Origin: Treponema medium
GTDB taxonomy: Bacteria > Spirochaetota > Spirochaetia > Treponematales > Treponemataceae
Assembly (NCBI RefSeq): GCF_017161265.1
Contig: NZ_CP031393.1
Location: 930,001-994,000 of the forward strand
Direction of reading: 5' to 3'
DNA length: 64,000 nt
Each line of letters opens with the position of its first letter. The stretch's first letter is position 1. The notes under the pieces are model-generated. The model saw nothing but the letters and a program-made list of their open reading frames with translations, was not told the origin of the DNA and searched no databases. The position numbers and the translations under genes are program-made. Positions 52,966 through 62,559 of the stretch are shown here, piece after piece.

Positions 52966-54306
52966 ATGAAGAAAGGCCTTCGGGATTGTATCATTGTCGG
53001 CTTTGCACTCTTTGCAATGTTTTTCGGCGCAGGAAATCTTATTTTCCCGCCGTTGCTCGGTTTTATGACCGGCAGCAAATGGTTTATTACGTTTATTGCA
53101 TTCTCTATTACCGGTATTTGTATTCCAATTTTAGGTATTTTTGCAATGGGAAAAGCGGGCGGCGATGTACAGCGTTTTGCCGGTAAGGTTCATCCCGTTT
53201 TTGCCAATGTGTTCGGTACCGTCATTATGCTGGGTATTGGGCCGTTGTTAGCGCTACCGCGGACAGCCGCAACCACGTATGAGATTGGTGTGCTTCCGTT
53301 TACCACCTCGCTCAGTCCTGTAATCAGTTCGATCATATTCTTTACTATTGTGTTGATCTTTTCGATTAAACCGTCAAAAGTAATCGATACCATCGGTAAA
53401 TATTTAACACCGGTGCTTATCATTGTACTTGCCGCTATCGTTATTCGTGCTTTTATCGCGCCGCTCGGGCCGCTTGAAAATCCCCCTCCGCAGAATTTCT
53501 TCTTAAAGGGATTTCTGGAAGGATATCAGACAATGGATGCGCTGGCTGCTATGTTGTTTGCGACGATTATCATCAATAATATCAAGGAACGTGGGTATTC
53601 CGACCGAAAATCGCTGCTAAAGATCAATCTTTCTGCCGGATTAATCGCGGCGGCGGGATTGCTGCTGGTATACGGCGGATTACTGCATGCAGGAGCTTCT
53701 GCTTCACAGGTGTTTCCTAAAAACATCAGCCGCACGGCACTGTTGATCAATATCTGTGCGAGTTTATGGGGGCAGGTCGGAACGGCTATTCTGTCGCTTT
53801 CGATTGCGTTTGCTTGTATTACCACTGCAATCGGTTTGACTGCCACGGCTGGGCATTTCTTTAAGAAATTATTCAATAATAAGGTCTCTTATGAAGCGAT
53901 TGTTATTGTCGTGTCGGTATTCAGCTGCTGGCTTGCCAACTATGGGGTAGAAAATATCATCCGCTATTCGGTGCCGCTTCTGGAAGCGTTGTATCCCGTT
54001 TGTATTCTTTTAACGATTATGAATCTTTTAGATGATTATATTCCAAACCGGTACTACTATGTGGGAGGGACTGTCGGTACGCTTTTAGTCAGCTGCTTGC
54101 AGGCTTTTGCCTCAACCGAAGGGATTGTAAACGATTTCTTCAGACTGTTCGGCGCAAAGCCCATATCATTTGCAGGGTTGGCTGCGCTGTTGCAAAAACT
54201 TCCGCTTTCAGGTATCGGGGTCGCATGGCTTATTCCGGCAATTATCGGTGCATTCTTGTTTGGATTGCTCGGCGGAAAAGGCAAGGCAGCAAAACAGATT
54301 ACTTAA
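52966..54306 (+). CDS. brnQ: branched-chain amino acid:cation symporter (BrnQ/LIVCS)
   Basis: This 446-residue protein has about 12 membrane segments. The N-terminal VGFALFAMFFGAGNLIFPPL and GFMTGSKWFI, the LPRTAATTYEIGVLPF loop and GLLGGKGKAA tail are typical of LIVCS transporters, which import leucine, isoleucine and valine with Na+ or H+. AGGAGACC precedes the ATG. It lies 22 bases after fhs and is probably co-transcribed. A stem ACGGTATCTCT/AGAGATACCCGT at 54326-54367 follows without a T-run. Confidence 0.93.
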   Translation: MKKGLRDCIIVGFALFAMFFGAGNLIFPPLLGFMTGSKWFITFIAFSITGICIPILGIFAMGKAGGDVQRFAGKVHPVFANVFGTVIMLGIGPLLALPRTAATTYEIGVLPFTTSLSPVISSIIFFTIVLIFSIKPSKVIDTIGKYLTPVLIIVLAAIVIRAFIAPLGPLENPPPQNFFLKGFLEGYQTMDALAAMLFATIIINNIKERGYSDRKSLLKINLSAGLIAAAGLLLVYGGLLHAGASASQVFPKNISRTALLINICASLWGQVGTAILSLSIAFACITTAIGLTATAGHFFKKLFNNKVSYEAIVIVVSVFSCWLANYGVENIIRYSVPLLEALYPVCILLTIMNLLDDYIPNRYYYVGGTVGTLLVSCLQAFASTEGIVNDFFRLFGAKPISFAGLAALLQKLPLSGIGVAWLIPAIIGAFLFGLLGGKGKAAKQIT

Positions 54307-54433
54307 AAGATTAGTAGAAACAAAAACGGTATCTCTGAATATGGTCTACCGATTGAGAGATACCCGTATTGATGTAAAGCTGGGTGTCATAATTTTATTG
54401 CTGCTTTCGTACCCTCCTGTATTTCAAATAGTA

Positions 54434-54500
54434 TTTATTCGTGCGGAGGGTTTAATACCTGCCGTTTCTCGGCAACGCTCTGCGTCGGGGTTGTTGATTA
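54434..54500. repeat. CCCCGACG-type repeat, end fragment (copy 4)
   Basis: ATTCGTGCGGAGGGTTTAAT, a degenerate centre GCCGTTTCTCGGC, GCGTCGGGGTTGTTGATT. It has the same outer ends as the copy at 42891. Confidence 0.75.
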
Positions 54501-54548
54501 AAGTAAATTTAATGTAAGTTCGATTGAAGATTGCATTTTAAAGAACGT

Positions 54549-54985
54549 TTATTTTCAGCCGCTAGAATGGCGCGGCTGAAAAACACGTCGAGTTTGCATA
54601 CCGCAAACTCGCTGATTGACGTATGCGCGTTCCGCGCATCAATGCAACAGTCTTCAAGAATTGACATTCTCTCAACTGTTGCATTTTAGGGAAAGCTTAT
54701 TTTAGACAATGCAGTTGGCATTGTCTAAAAACGCTGCGAGTTTGCTCACGCAAACATCGCCTATTGATGTGTGCGCTACCGCGCACGAATGCAACAGTCT
54801 CCAAAATTGATATTTTGTCCGACTGTTGCATTTTAAGGAAGGTATAACTTCGGCAACCAAATAAGGCTGCCTCGTTAACCGATGAGTTTGCCACAAGGCA
54901 AACTCACTTATTGACGTATGCGCTATTGCGCACGAATTGAACAACTTCCAAAGTTGATACTTTGTTCAGTTGTTCAATTTTAAGG
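54549..54985. repeat. tandem array of three multi-hairpin elements
   Basis: Unit 1 (54549-54693) is identical to 5438-5582. Unit 2 (~54698-54840): TTTTAGACAATGC/GCATTGTCTAAAA, GCGAGTTTGC/GCAAACATCGC, GTGCGC/GCGCAC, GCAACAGTC/GACTGTTGC enclosing CAAAAT/ATTTTG. Unit 3 (~54845-54985): GAGTTTGCC/GGCAAACTC, TGCGC/GCGCA, TTGAACAACT/AGTTGTTCAA enclosing CAAAGT/ACTTTG. Frames within are not genes. Confidence 0.85.
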
Positions 54986-55081
54986 AACCTCTAAAAACCT
55001 CAAGCTTATCGGCTTGTTCTATAAGGAAATGATTTATCATATCCGCTAAAGCGGATTGCGAATCAGTTTTTAGAGGTTTTC
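54986..55081. repeat. long form of the CTCTAAAAA element, copy 1
   Basis: AACCTCTAAAAA at the left and TTTTTAGAGGTTTT at the right enclose ~70 bases (TATCGGCTTGTTCTATAAGG, ATATCCGCTAAAGCGGATTG). The element at 58192-58285 has the same ends and alignable interior. Confidence 0.8.
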
Positions 55082-55130
55082 TTTAGATTTAGATGTTTAT
55101 AACAAACAATTCTATCAACAGGAGGCTCAA

Positions 55131-56984
55131 ATGGAAGAGCATTCAGTTTTTAAAGAGCCAAAGCTGCTTTTTATATTAAACTTTTTAATTTTTAACGGCG
55201 TGTTTGGATTAACGTTCTTGTATGCGTGGTTTGCGAAAATAGTACCGGATGGTGTGCTGTTGCGTATGTTTATGAACCCTGCGGCGTTATTAGGTCTTTG
55301 CGCAACATTATCGGTGCCGGTACTGTTATATCGCAATTGTATGCCGATCATTCAAAACTGGCATTCTGAACATAACGGTGTTGACAGAGCAAATAAAGCG
55401 TTAGCCGTATATTCATTGACAAGTATTGTCGTGCCGTTCTTCCTTTCAAGTATTGTACCGGTAATAGCCCTTTGGTGGGTAGGGGGGCGAGATTGGCCTA
55501 TGTTTGTTGCAACGGCTTTAGCAGCAATCGGCAGTATGTTTTTTGTGTCTCTCTTTTTCTTTGTCGTTTGGCTTCAGAAGCTCGAAAAATATGTAAAGTT
55601 TTTAACACTTGAGAAAAAACATATTAGCCTGTCATATACACAGCGCGGTGCCGCCGTAGGCTTTGCGCTTTTTGTAGGAATTTCTTTTCTTTGTGTCGCT
55701 CCTTTTGTAGCAACTCTTTATAACGGCAGAGATGTCGTTTTTACCCTAACGTATGTTATGATGCCTTTATTGATCGTTACGATTGGGGGCGCTATTTTTA
55801 TTAATTATACGCTCTATAAAGGTGTCAATGACGAAATAGAGACTATTCTTCGCTTTACCGATAAGCTTGCGGAAGGGAATTTTGTTGCCGAACCTCTTGA
55901 AATCAACCGCCGTGATATATTCGGATTATTTGTTACACGATTGAATCGTTTTTATGATAATACGGTCGAACTCCTCAGGGGCGTGAAGACGAATACGCAG
56001 ACGATGGGTGAAGCTATCGGCGTGCTGTCGGTCAATACAACGGAGAGTGCAAGTTCCGTTCATGAAATCAGTGCAAATATTGAAGGTGTAAAGCAGCAAA
56101 TAATATCACAGGCAGCGAGCGTGAGTGAAACGGCTGCCACTATCGAAGAAATTGTTCGAACTATTAAACAGCTTAATTCAAGTGTTGAAATACAGTCGGA
56201 AAGCGTAGCTCAGTCTTCCTCTTCTATAGAACAGATGGCGGCAAATATCGTGTCGATTACCCAAACACTTGAGAAGACGGACGATGTGATTAAACGGCTT
56301 ACCTCCGCGACAGCTGATGGCAAGAGTACCATTGTAAGTTCGAATAAGGTAACACAGAAAATCGCGGAGGCTTCGGGTGGGCTTATCGATGCAAGCAATG
56401 TTATACAAAATATTGCAAGTCAGACTAACCTTCTTGCAATGAATGCTGCTATTGAAGCAGCGCATGCCGGAGAGTCTGGTAAGGGATTTGCGGTTGTTGC
56501 AGACGAAATTAGGAAGCTTGCAGAGGAATCCTCAGCTCAGGGTAAAAATATTACGACAACGTTGAAAGCGCTCGGTATTGAAATCGAGAGCCTAACGGGA
56601 TCTTCAAAGAGTGTTGAAGATAAGTTTAGCATTATTTTTGAGCTTTCTAAACAAGTTAACACAATGAGTGCGGCTCTTATGGATGCAATGCAAGAGCAGG
56701 AAAACGGCAGTAAGGAAGTTTTATCGGCGATTAAGGATATCAATGCGGTTACTGCTGAGGTTAGAAGCGGTTCTGTGGAGATGCTCAAAGGAGGGGAACA
56801 AGTCGCCGAAGAGATGCAGAAATTGGATAGCTTCACGCGGTTTATTACCGACAATATGAATGAAATGGCGAGCGGGGCGATAGAGATAAACCGTTCGGTG
56901 CAGGAAGTTAATACCGTTGCGCAACAGGGAAAGGGCTTGGTTGAAAATTTGTCAAATGCAGTAAATAAATTCAAGATCGACTAG
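55131..56984 (+). CDS. methyl-accepting chemotaxis protein with multi-pass N-terminus
   Basis: This 617-residue receptor has no large periplasmic sensor; its first ~230 residues contain about six hydrophobic segments ([60 protein letters not shown]). A HAMP-like linker follows, then the signalling bundle with tip [18 protein letters not shown] and [20 protein letters not shown] (~430-465). It may sense a membrane-related or internal cue rather than a periplasmic ligand. AGGAGG lies eight bases before the ATG, just after the repeat array. Confidence 0.9.
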   Translation: MEEHSVFKEPKLLFILNFLIFNGVFGLTFLYAWFAKIVPDGVLLRMFMNPAALLGLCATLSVPVLLYRNCMPIIQNWHSEHNGVDRANKALAVYSLTSIVVPFFLSSIVPVIALWWVGGRDWPMFVATALAAIGSMFFVSLFFFVVWLQKLEKYVKFLTLEKKHISLSYTQRGAAVGFALFVGISFLCVAPFVATLYNGRDVVFTLTYVMMPLLIVTIGGAIFINYTLYKGVNDEIETILRFTDKLAEGNFVAEPLEINRRDIFGLFVTRLNRFYDNTVELLRGVKTNTQTMGEAIGVLSVNTTESASSVHEISANIEGVKQQIISQAASVSETAATIEEIVRTIKQLNSSVEIQSESVAQSSSSIEQMAANIVSITQTLEKTDDVIKRLTSATADGKSTIVSSNKVTQKIAEASGGLIDASNVIQNIASQTNLLAMNAAIEAAHAGESGKGFAVVADEIRKLAEESSAQGKNITTTLKALGIEIESLTGSSKSVEDKFSIIFELSKQVNTMSAALMDAMQEQENGSKEVLSAIKDINAVTAEVRSGSVEMLKGGEQVAEEMQKLDSFTRFITDNMNEMASGAIEINRSVQEVNTVAQQGKGLVENLSNAVNKFKID

Positions 56985-57022
56985 TTCTTTGGTCTTCCAT
57001 TTTTTTTGCCGATAGTGTAACT

Positions 57023-58186
57023 ATGGATATAATAACGTATCATGCGTCCGATATGGACATATTGCAAAGTGATTCCATGCCGTTTTCGGCTCAGATAACA
57101 CATAAAAGCGGGTATACAGGCGGTCAGGCGCGGCAAGCGGCGGTAGCAGCCGATATGCGTTTTTTTTCAGGCTTTGACGAGGTTCGTTCGGCGTATACCC
57201 ATACAAAGCCGCCGGCTACTTTTAATCGTGCTGTGCCGCTGATACGGTTTAACCCTTTGCCTTTTTTGCTGGTTTTCAGTATCCTTTATGCGTTATTGGC
57301 GCTGCCGTTGCTGCGTACCGGAGTCGGTTCTTATTCTATACGGACAATGACCTTTAACGAAGAGCCTTCATCCAGCCGCGCTTTGCATTCATATATTTTC
57401 CCTGAACAGGAGAACTTTACCGATCAAGAGGCTGTGACTGCTACGGACGGTTATGTTTCGACGGTAACGTTTAAAGACTATACGGTAAAAAAGGGAGATA
57501 CTGTCAGCGGTATTGCCTCTCAGGCTGGATTGCGGAATTTCGGAACGCTGTTATCGGTTAATAACATCGATAACGCCCGCAGGATTAGTGCGGGACAGGT
57601 GCTGCGTATACCTTCGATGGACGGTCTTTTATATACGGTCAAAAAGAATGAAACACTTGCAGGTATCGCAGCAGCTCATAACGTAACCGTTACGGCTTTG
57701 CTTGATGCAAACGACTTAACGAATGAAACCCTTGCTGTCGGACAGAAGCTTTTTATTCCCGGCGCATCGCTTTCGTCTTTTGAGCTGCGAAAAGCGCTTG
57801 GCGAATTATTTATCTATCCGATACACGGTAGGCTTACTTCGCCGTTCGGCTACCGGAGCGATCCTTTTACAGGGGTGCGAAGTTTTCATTCAGGTGTTGA
57901 TTTGGCTGCGCCGACAGGGACATCCGTTAAGGCAACACTTGATGGAAGAATTGCCGAGACAGGATTTAACCGTATTTTTGGGAATTATATCATTATTACT
58001 CATGATAGAGGTTATCAGTCCCTTTACGGTCATTTGTCTGCGATTTATGTAAAGCGGGGGCAGTATGTCACGCAAGGTGCGGTCGTGGGGGCGGTCGGTA
58101 ATACCGGCTATTCCACGGGTCCCCATTTACACTTGTCTATTTATAAAAATGGGAGATTGATCAATCCATTCTCCGTTCTAAAATAA
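57023..58186 (+). CDS. M23 metallopeptidase with two LysM domains
   Basis: This 387-residue envelope protein has a cytoplasmic N-terminal ~75 residues, a membrane anchor ~79-97 (PFLLVFSILYALLALPLL), LysM domains at ~152-196 (YTVKKGDTVSGIASQAG) and ~203-246 (YTVKKNETLAGIAAAHN), and an M23 peptidase at ~269-385 with HSGVDLAAP and TGPHLHLSIY supplying the zinc ligands (H...D, HLH). It should bind peptidoglycan and cleave cross-link peptides, or act as an activator if inactive; the ligands appear complete. There is no strong ribosome-binding site; a weak -10 lies six bases before the ATG. Confidence 0.9.
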   Translation: MDIITYHASDMDILQSDSMPFSAQITHKSGYTGGQARQAAVAADMRFFSGFDEVRSAYTHTKPPATFNRAVPLIRFNPLPFLLVFSILYALLALPLLRTGVGSYSIRTMTFNEEPSSSRALHSYIFPEQENFTDQEAVTATDGYVSTVTFKDYTVKKGDTVSGIASQAGLRNFGTLLSVNNIDNARRISAGQVLRIPSMDGLLYTVKKNETLAGIAAAHNVTVTALLDANDLTNETLAVGQKLFIPGASLSSFELRKALGELFIYPIHGRLTSPFGYRSDPFTGVRSFHSGVDLAAPTGTSVKATLDGRIAETGFNRIFGNYIIITHDRGYQSLYGHLSAIYVKRGQYVTQGAVVGAVGNTGYSTGPHLHLSIYKNGRLINPFSVLK

Positions 58187-58191
58187 GTGGA

Positions 58192-58285
58192 GACCTCTAA
58201 AAACCGCAAGTCTATCGGTTTGTTCTGTAAGGGAACGATTATCGTATCCACTTAACGCTGATTGCGGAGCTTTTTTTAGAGGTTT
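58192..58285. repeat. long form of the CTCTAAAAA element, copy 2
   Basis: GACCTCTAAAAA and TTTTTTTAGAGG enclose TATCGGTTTGTTCTGTAAGG and ATCCACTTAACGCTGATTGC, colinear with 54986-55081. It lies 19 bases before the ribosome-binding site of the outer-membrane protein gene. Confidence 0.8.
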
Positions 58286-58315
58286 TTCTTAGATTTAACT
58301 TGCGAGGAGGCTTTT

Positions 58316-61300
58316 GTGAAACGAGGGGTATTCACTTTATGTGCATTATTGGGTGCATATACATTCTTGTTTGCTTATAACCCGCCTGCGGGAGGGGAAT
58401 CTGCCAACACGTTCTTTTCTCCCGATTTACTGGGTGGTCAAGCAAGCGCTACCGGCGGACCGTTCGGGGATGGAAATCCTGCCGAATTGGCAACGAACCC
58501 TGCGCTTTCAGCGTATGAACAGCGAGTCATCTTTGACCTTTCTTATGCTGCCGTTATCGGGTTTAATAAAAACACCGCAAACGACTTCGGATTGAAAGGG
58601 CATTTGGCAAACATCGATTTTTTGTATCCGGCGCGATGGGGTGTTATTGCCGCCGATGTTCATTTTTTTACTTCATCGTTTGACTCGCTGCCGTGGGGTA
58701 CTGCCGGTTCGTTGCGGCTTTCGTATTCAAAGGATTTAACCGATAACTTGGCACTCGGCATCGGTTTATATGGTGTTTTCGGTACCGGTTGGGGCGTAGG
58801 AGCCGATATCGGTGTACTGTATCGGTTCGGTGATCTCGGATTTGCAAAAGATTCAAAAGTCGGCGCTTCGATTACCGGAATGGGTAAACCGTATAACGCC
58901 GGCAGGGGCGGTATAAAAGGAACCGGTCAAACGAGCGGATTCCCCGGGAATAGTTTTCCGGGTATGGTTACTCCCCGTATTGGCTTTGCGACCACTTTTA
59001 TTTCGGTGAAAAACTTTAAGCTTGGTATGGCTTTTGATCTATCCTTTCCGACATTCCAAAACCTTGTTTTTGATACCGGTTTGCACATGAAGTTTGCCGA
59101 TATGGTTACCTTTAAAACCGGTTGGAACTTCAATCTTGTCGAAACGCTGAATCATCGCCAAACCTATATTCCGTCATTTGCTCTTGCTTGTTCAATTAAA
59201 ATTAAATCAAAAAATGCAAATGAAGCGAATGCATGGGAACAGAGCGACATTACTCCGCAGGTTGCCGTTAAACCTTTCTATAATAATATCTGGGCAATCG
59301 GCGCAGGGGTAAATGTTAAGGTTGGAAAAACCGATACGGCAGCTCCTGTTATCAGCATTAATTATCCTGAAACTCAATATATTTCTCCCAATAACGACGG
59401 TGTGCAGGATGTGCTCGAAATTCCGTTATCCATCACTGATGAACGCTATGTAATGTCATGGCAGTGTGTTTTTGAGAACGAAAAAGGAGCGCGCGTTCGT
59501 ACAATCGCGAATAAAGAAGCGCGTCCGCAACTAAGTGGAAAGTCGTTCTGGAAACTTCTGACAAAAGCAAAATCCGGCGTTGAAGTACCGGAGACGCTGC
59601 GCTGGGATGGTATGCTTGATTCCGGTTCGGTAGCGCCCGACGGAACCTACTACTTTACGCTTACCGCCTCGGATGATAACAATAACACGGCAAAGAGCGA
59701 ACGGTATGCCGTAGTAGTCGATAATACGCCGCCGGTGATTACCCTTACGCCTCCTACCGGTCAAAATGCATTGATTTTCAGTCCTGACGGGGATGGAAAC
59801 AAGGATACGTTCCTTATCAAACAGAGCGGTTCTGTTGAAGATAAGTGGACAGCCACCGTTATCGACGCCGATAATCGTGTTGTACGTACTGTCGATACTG
59901 TAAAAGCTGCCCCTTCAGATTTTGTCTGGGATGGAAAGAACGATACCGGTGAATTTGTTCCTGATGGTATTTACACTTATAAAATTGCCGCTACCGACCG
60001 TGCGGGAAACAGTGCATCACAGTCGGTTTCCAATATCATTGTAGACACTATCAAGCCTTCGGTCGGTATTTCAATTAGCACCAATGCCTTTTCTCCAAAC
60101 GGGGACGGTGTGAAAGATACTATTACCCTATCTCCGGCGATTCCGATTCAAACCGGCTTGCAGGAATGGAAAATCGATATACAAAACGCAAAGGGAACGA
60201 CGGTACACACAATAACTGATAGCCGAATCGAGGCAATTACTTTTGACGGAAAGGATAAAAACGGTAAGGTTTTACCGGAAGGCGATTACAAAGCAGTGCT
60301 TTCCGCCCGTTATGTAAACGGATATGCACCGACTGAAACGTCACCGGTTTTCGCCCTCAATGTTACTGCTCCTAAGGCAACGGTAAAAGCTTCGACCGCT
60401 ATTTTCTCACCGGATGGAGATGGAAAGCTTGATACAGTTACCTTTACGCAGCAAGTAAGTGCCGGTGATAGCTGGACAGCCGAAATTTATGCCCTTGACG
60501 GTGCAGGAAATATGACCGGTAAGCCGGTACGCAGCTTTGCAATTACAAAAGATAACGCTACGAATTTTGCTTGGAACGGGCGGAATAACACCGGCGCCTT
60601 GCTTGCGGACGGAAAATATGTCTATCGATTAGTAGGTAAAAACGATGCCGGTAATACCGGATATTCGGCACCCGTTCCGGTTGAGCTTAATACCGAAAAA
60701 GCGGATATCATTTTATCTGCAAATATGCTGGCATTCTCGCCGAACAAAGACGGTGTACAGGATACGATTGTATTTTCACCAAAACTGAAATCGAATACTG
60801 CCGCAGCTTCCTATACCTTTGGTATTTACGATAAAACAGGCGCTGCCGTAAAAACGCTTTCAGGAAACGGGATGCCGCCCGCTTCAATCAGCTGGGATGG
60901 TGTCGCAGATGCCGGAGATGCAAAAGGCCGACTTTGTGCAGACGGTTCATACTCTGCGGCTATCGACGTAACACTTACCAACGGGCAGACGGCTAAATCG
61001 GCGATCCCCGAAATTATCCTCGATACGATGTATCCCGAAGTTGAAATTTCTGCACCGTATTCGGCGTTCTCGACGGATAGTGCAGCAAAACGTCCGAATT
61101 TGCCCATAACGCAAAAAGCTTCTGCAGAAAACTTGTGGACAGGTAGCGTTACCACTTCCGGTAATAAAGAAGTGCGAAACTTTACATGGGAAGGGAAAGC
61201 TGCCGATTTTGTGTGGGACGGAACCGATGCTTCGGGGAATAAAGTTCCTGATGGAACCTACCGCTATACTATTTTTGCACAAGACCCTGCCGGTAACAGA

Positions 61301-62398
61301 ACTATTAAGTCGCTTGACAATATCGTGATTGATTCACGTGTTCCGAAGGCATATATCACTGCGGAGCTACCCGCATTCTCACCCAACGGAGACGGGGTAA
61401 AGGATACGCAAACCTTGACCATTCATACAACGTTGAAAGACGGGCTTGCTGCATGGTCGGTTGTGATAAAACCGGCAGACAACAGCGCCGCTGCGTCGAT
61501 AAAAACGTGGTCGTCAGAAAAAGGCAATGTGTTTGCTTCTTCCATTCAATGGGACGGTAAATCCGATGCAGGCAGAGTTGCGTCCGGTACTTTTGTCGCG
61601 GAGCTTTCACTCCGGTATACGAAAGGTGATGAGCTGGTTGTCAGTAGTGCTCCATTTGTTTCTTCGACAAAAGCTCCTGAGCTCGGGGTTAAGATGCTTC
61701 CTAAGTATTTCAGCCCGGATAATGATGGTAACGAAGATGAACTCTTTATCAATCTGTCTGCAAAGTCGGATACGCAGTTAAAGCAATGGTCGTTTGAAAT
61801 TCGCGAACCGGAAGATACCGGTAATAAGCTGTTCTGGAGTACCGGTGGAAAAAATAAGATAACTGAACAGATTATTTGGGATGGCCGTTCGTTAAGAGGT
61901 GAAACCGTACAATCGGCTACCGACTATCCGTATACCTTTACCGTAACCGATGAAGTCGGGCAGACCTCCGTTGTAAAAGGTTATATCCCGATTGACGTTT
62001 TGGTTATCCGCGATGGCGACAAGTTAAAGATTGCAGTTCCTTCTATTATCTTTAGAAAGAATGCAGCAGATTTTGAAGGGCTTGAACAAAATGTCGTTGA
62101 TCGGAACGTTAAGGTATTAACCCGTATCGCGGAGATTTTGAATAAGTTTCCCGAATACAAGGTACAGGTTGAAGGGCATGCAAATAATACAAGCGGAACG
62201 GAGCGTGAAGAAAGAGAAGATCTTATTCCGCTTTCGGGTGCGCGCGCCGATGCTGTCCGTAGATTCCTGATTGAAAAAGGTGTTGCTCGCGGCAGACTGT
62301 CGTCAGTCGGTATCGGCGGTACAAAACCGATTGCATCGCTTTCGGATCGGGATAACTGGTGGAAAAACCGCCGCGTTGAATTTATCTTGATTAAATAA
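58316..62398 (+). CDS. large outer-membrane protein: porin-like N-terminus, FlgD-type Ig repeats, OmpA tail
   Basis: This 1360-residue protein starts at GTG 58316 (GAGGAGG six bases upstream). Signal peptide KRGVFTLCALLGAYTFLFA. Residues ~25-330 are beta-barrel-like (UPF0164/PorV style: NPAELATNPALSAYEQRVIF). Then FlgD/CHU-C-like Ig modules begin at SPNNDGVQD, SPDGDGNKD, SPNGDGVKD, SPDGDGKLD, SPNKDGVQD, a degenerate STDSAAKRP, SPNGDGVKD and SPDNDGNED (about residues 357, 489, 592, 698, 808, 917, 1022, 1133), each with W-D-G-x3-G and DGxY. The C-terminal ~110 residues are OmpA-like (VQVEGHANNT, LSGARADAVRRFLIEKGVAR, NRRVEFILI), which binds peptidoglycan. Likely a surface-to-wall tether. Confidence 0.85.
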   Translation: MKRGVFTLCALLGAYTFLFAYNPPAGGESANTFFSPDLLGGQASATGGPFGDGNPAELATNPALSAYEQRVIFDLSYAAVIGFNKNTANDFGLKGHLANIDFLYPARWGVIAADVHFFTSSFDSLPWGTAGSLRLSYSKDLTDNLALGIGLYGVFGTGWGVGADIGVLYRFGDLGFAKDSKVGASITGMGKPYNAGRGGIKGTGQTSGFPGNSFPGMVTPRIGFATTFISVKNFKLGMAFDLSFPTFQNLVFDTGLHMKFADMVTFKTGWNFNLVETLNHRQTYIPSFALACSIKIKSKNANEANAWEQSDITPQVAVKPFYNNIWAIGAGVNVKVGKTDTAAPVISINYPETQYISPNNDGVQDVLEIPLSITDERYVMSWQCVFENEKGARVRTIANKEARPQLSGKSFWKLLTKAKSGVEVPETLRWDGMLDSGSVAPDGTYYFTLTASDDNNNTAKSERYAVVVDNTPPVITLTPPTGQNALIFSPDGDGNKDTFLIKQSGSVEDKWTATVIDADNRVVRTVDTVKAAPSDFVWDGKNDTGEFVPDGIYTYKIAATDRAGNSASQSVSNIIVDTIKPSVGISISTNAFSPNGDGVKDTITLSPAIPIQTGLQEWKIDIQNAKGTTVHTITDSRIEAITFDGKDKNGKVLPEGDYKAVLSARYVNGYAPTETSPVFALNVTAPKATVKASTAIFSPDGDGKLDTVTFTQQVSAGDSWTAEIYALDGAGNMTGKPVRSFAITKDNATNFAWNGRNNTGALLADGKYVYRLVGKNDAGNTGYSAPVPVELNTEKADIILSANMLAFSPNKDGVQDTIVFSPKLKSNTAAASYTFGIYDKTGAAVKTLSGNGMPPASISWDGVADAGDAKGRLCADGSYSAAIDVTLTNGQTAKSAIPEIILDTMYPEVEISAPYSAFSTDSAAKRPNLPITQKASAENLWTGSVTTSGNKEVRNFTWEGKAADFVWDGTDASGNKVPDGTYRYTIFAQDPAGNRTIKSLDNIVIDSRVPKAYITAELPAFSPNGDGVKDTQTLTIHTTLKDGLAAWSVVIKPADNSAAASIKTWSSEKGNVFASSIQWDGKSDAGRVASGTFVAELSLRYTKGDELVVSSAPFVSSTKAPELGVKMLPKYFSPDNDGNEDELFINLSAKSDTQLKQWSFEIREPEDTGNKLFWSTGGKNKITEQIIWDGRSLRGETVQSATDYPYTFTVTDEVGQTSVVKGYIPIDVLVIRDGDKLKIAVPSIIFRKNAADFEGLEQNVVDRNVKVLTRIAEILNKFPEYKVQVEGHANNTSGTEREEREDLIPLSGARADAVRRFLIEKGVARGRLSSVGIGGTKPIASLSDRDNWWKNRRVEFILIK

Positions 62399-62404
62399 AA
62401 AGCG

Positions 62405-62438
62405 GAAACCTCTAAAAATTGCGATTTTTAGAGGTTTC
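62405..62438. repeat. short CTCTAAAAA hairpin, intact copy
   Basis: GAAACCTCTAAAAAT (62405-62419), short loop, ATTTTTAGAGGTTTC (62424-62438). It could act as terminator for the outer-membrane protein gene but lacks a T-run beyond the stem. Confidence 0.75.
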
Positions 62439-62508
62439 TTGAAAGGTGTTTGCTGTCGAGGATGTCGAAAAAGTAGCCTCCTTTTGAATTCTTCCCGACA
62501 GTTTGAGC

Positions 62509-62545
62509 AATCCGCATGCAGCACAGCTGTTTGCGGATTTTTTTT
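62509..62545 (+). terminator. terminator immediately before the coaE ribosome-binding site
   Basis: AATCCGCA (62509-62516) pairs with TGCGGATT (62532-62539), followed by eight T. The T-run ends about four bases before CGGAGGAG of coaE, so it may limit read-through into coaE or act as a conditional attenuator. Confidence 0.7.
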
Positions 62546-62559
62546 AACCGGAGGAGCGA

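Noticed and set aside
54697-54944. Frames of 65 and 80 codons
   Set aside because: They lie entirely in the tandem hairpin array.
55479-55490. G-rich run in the second chemoreceptor as a phase-variation tract
   Set aside because: It is only six G, in frame, and within a conserved-length region.
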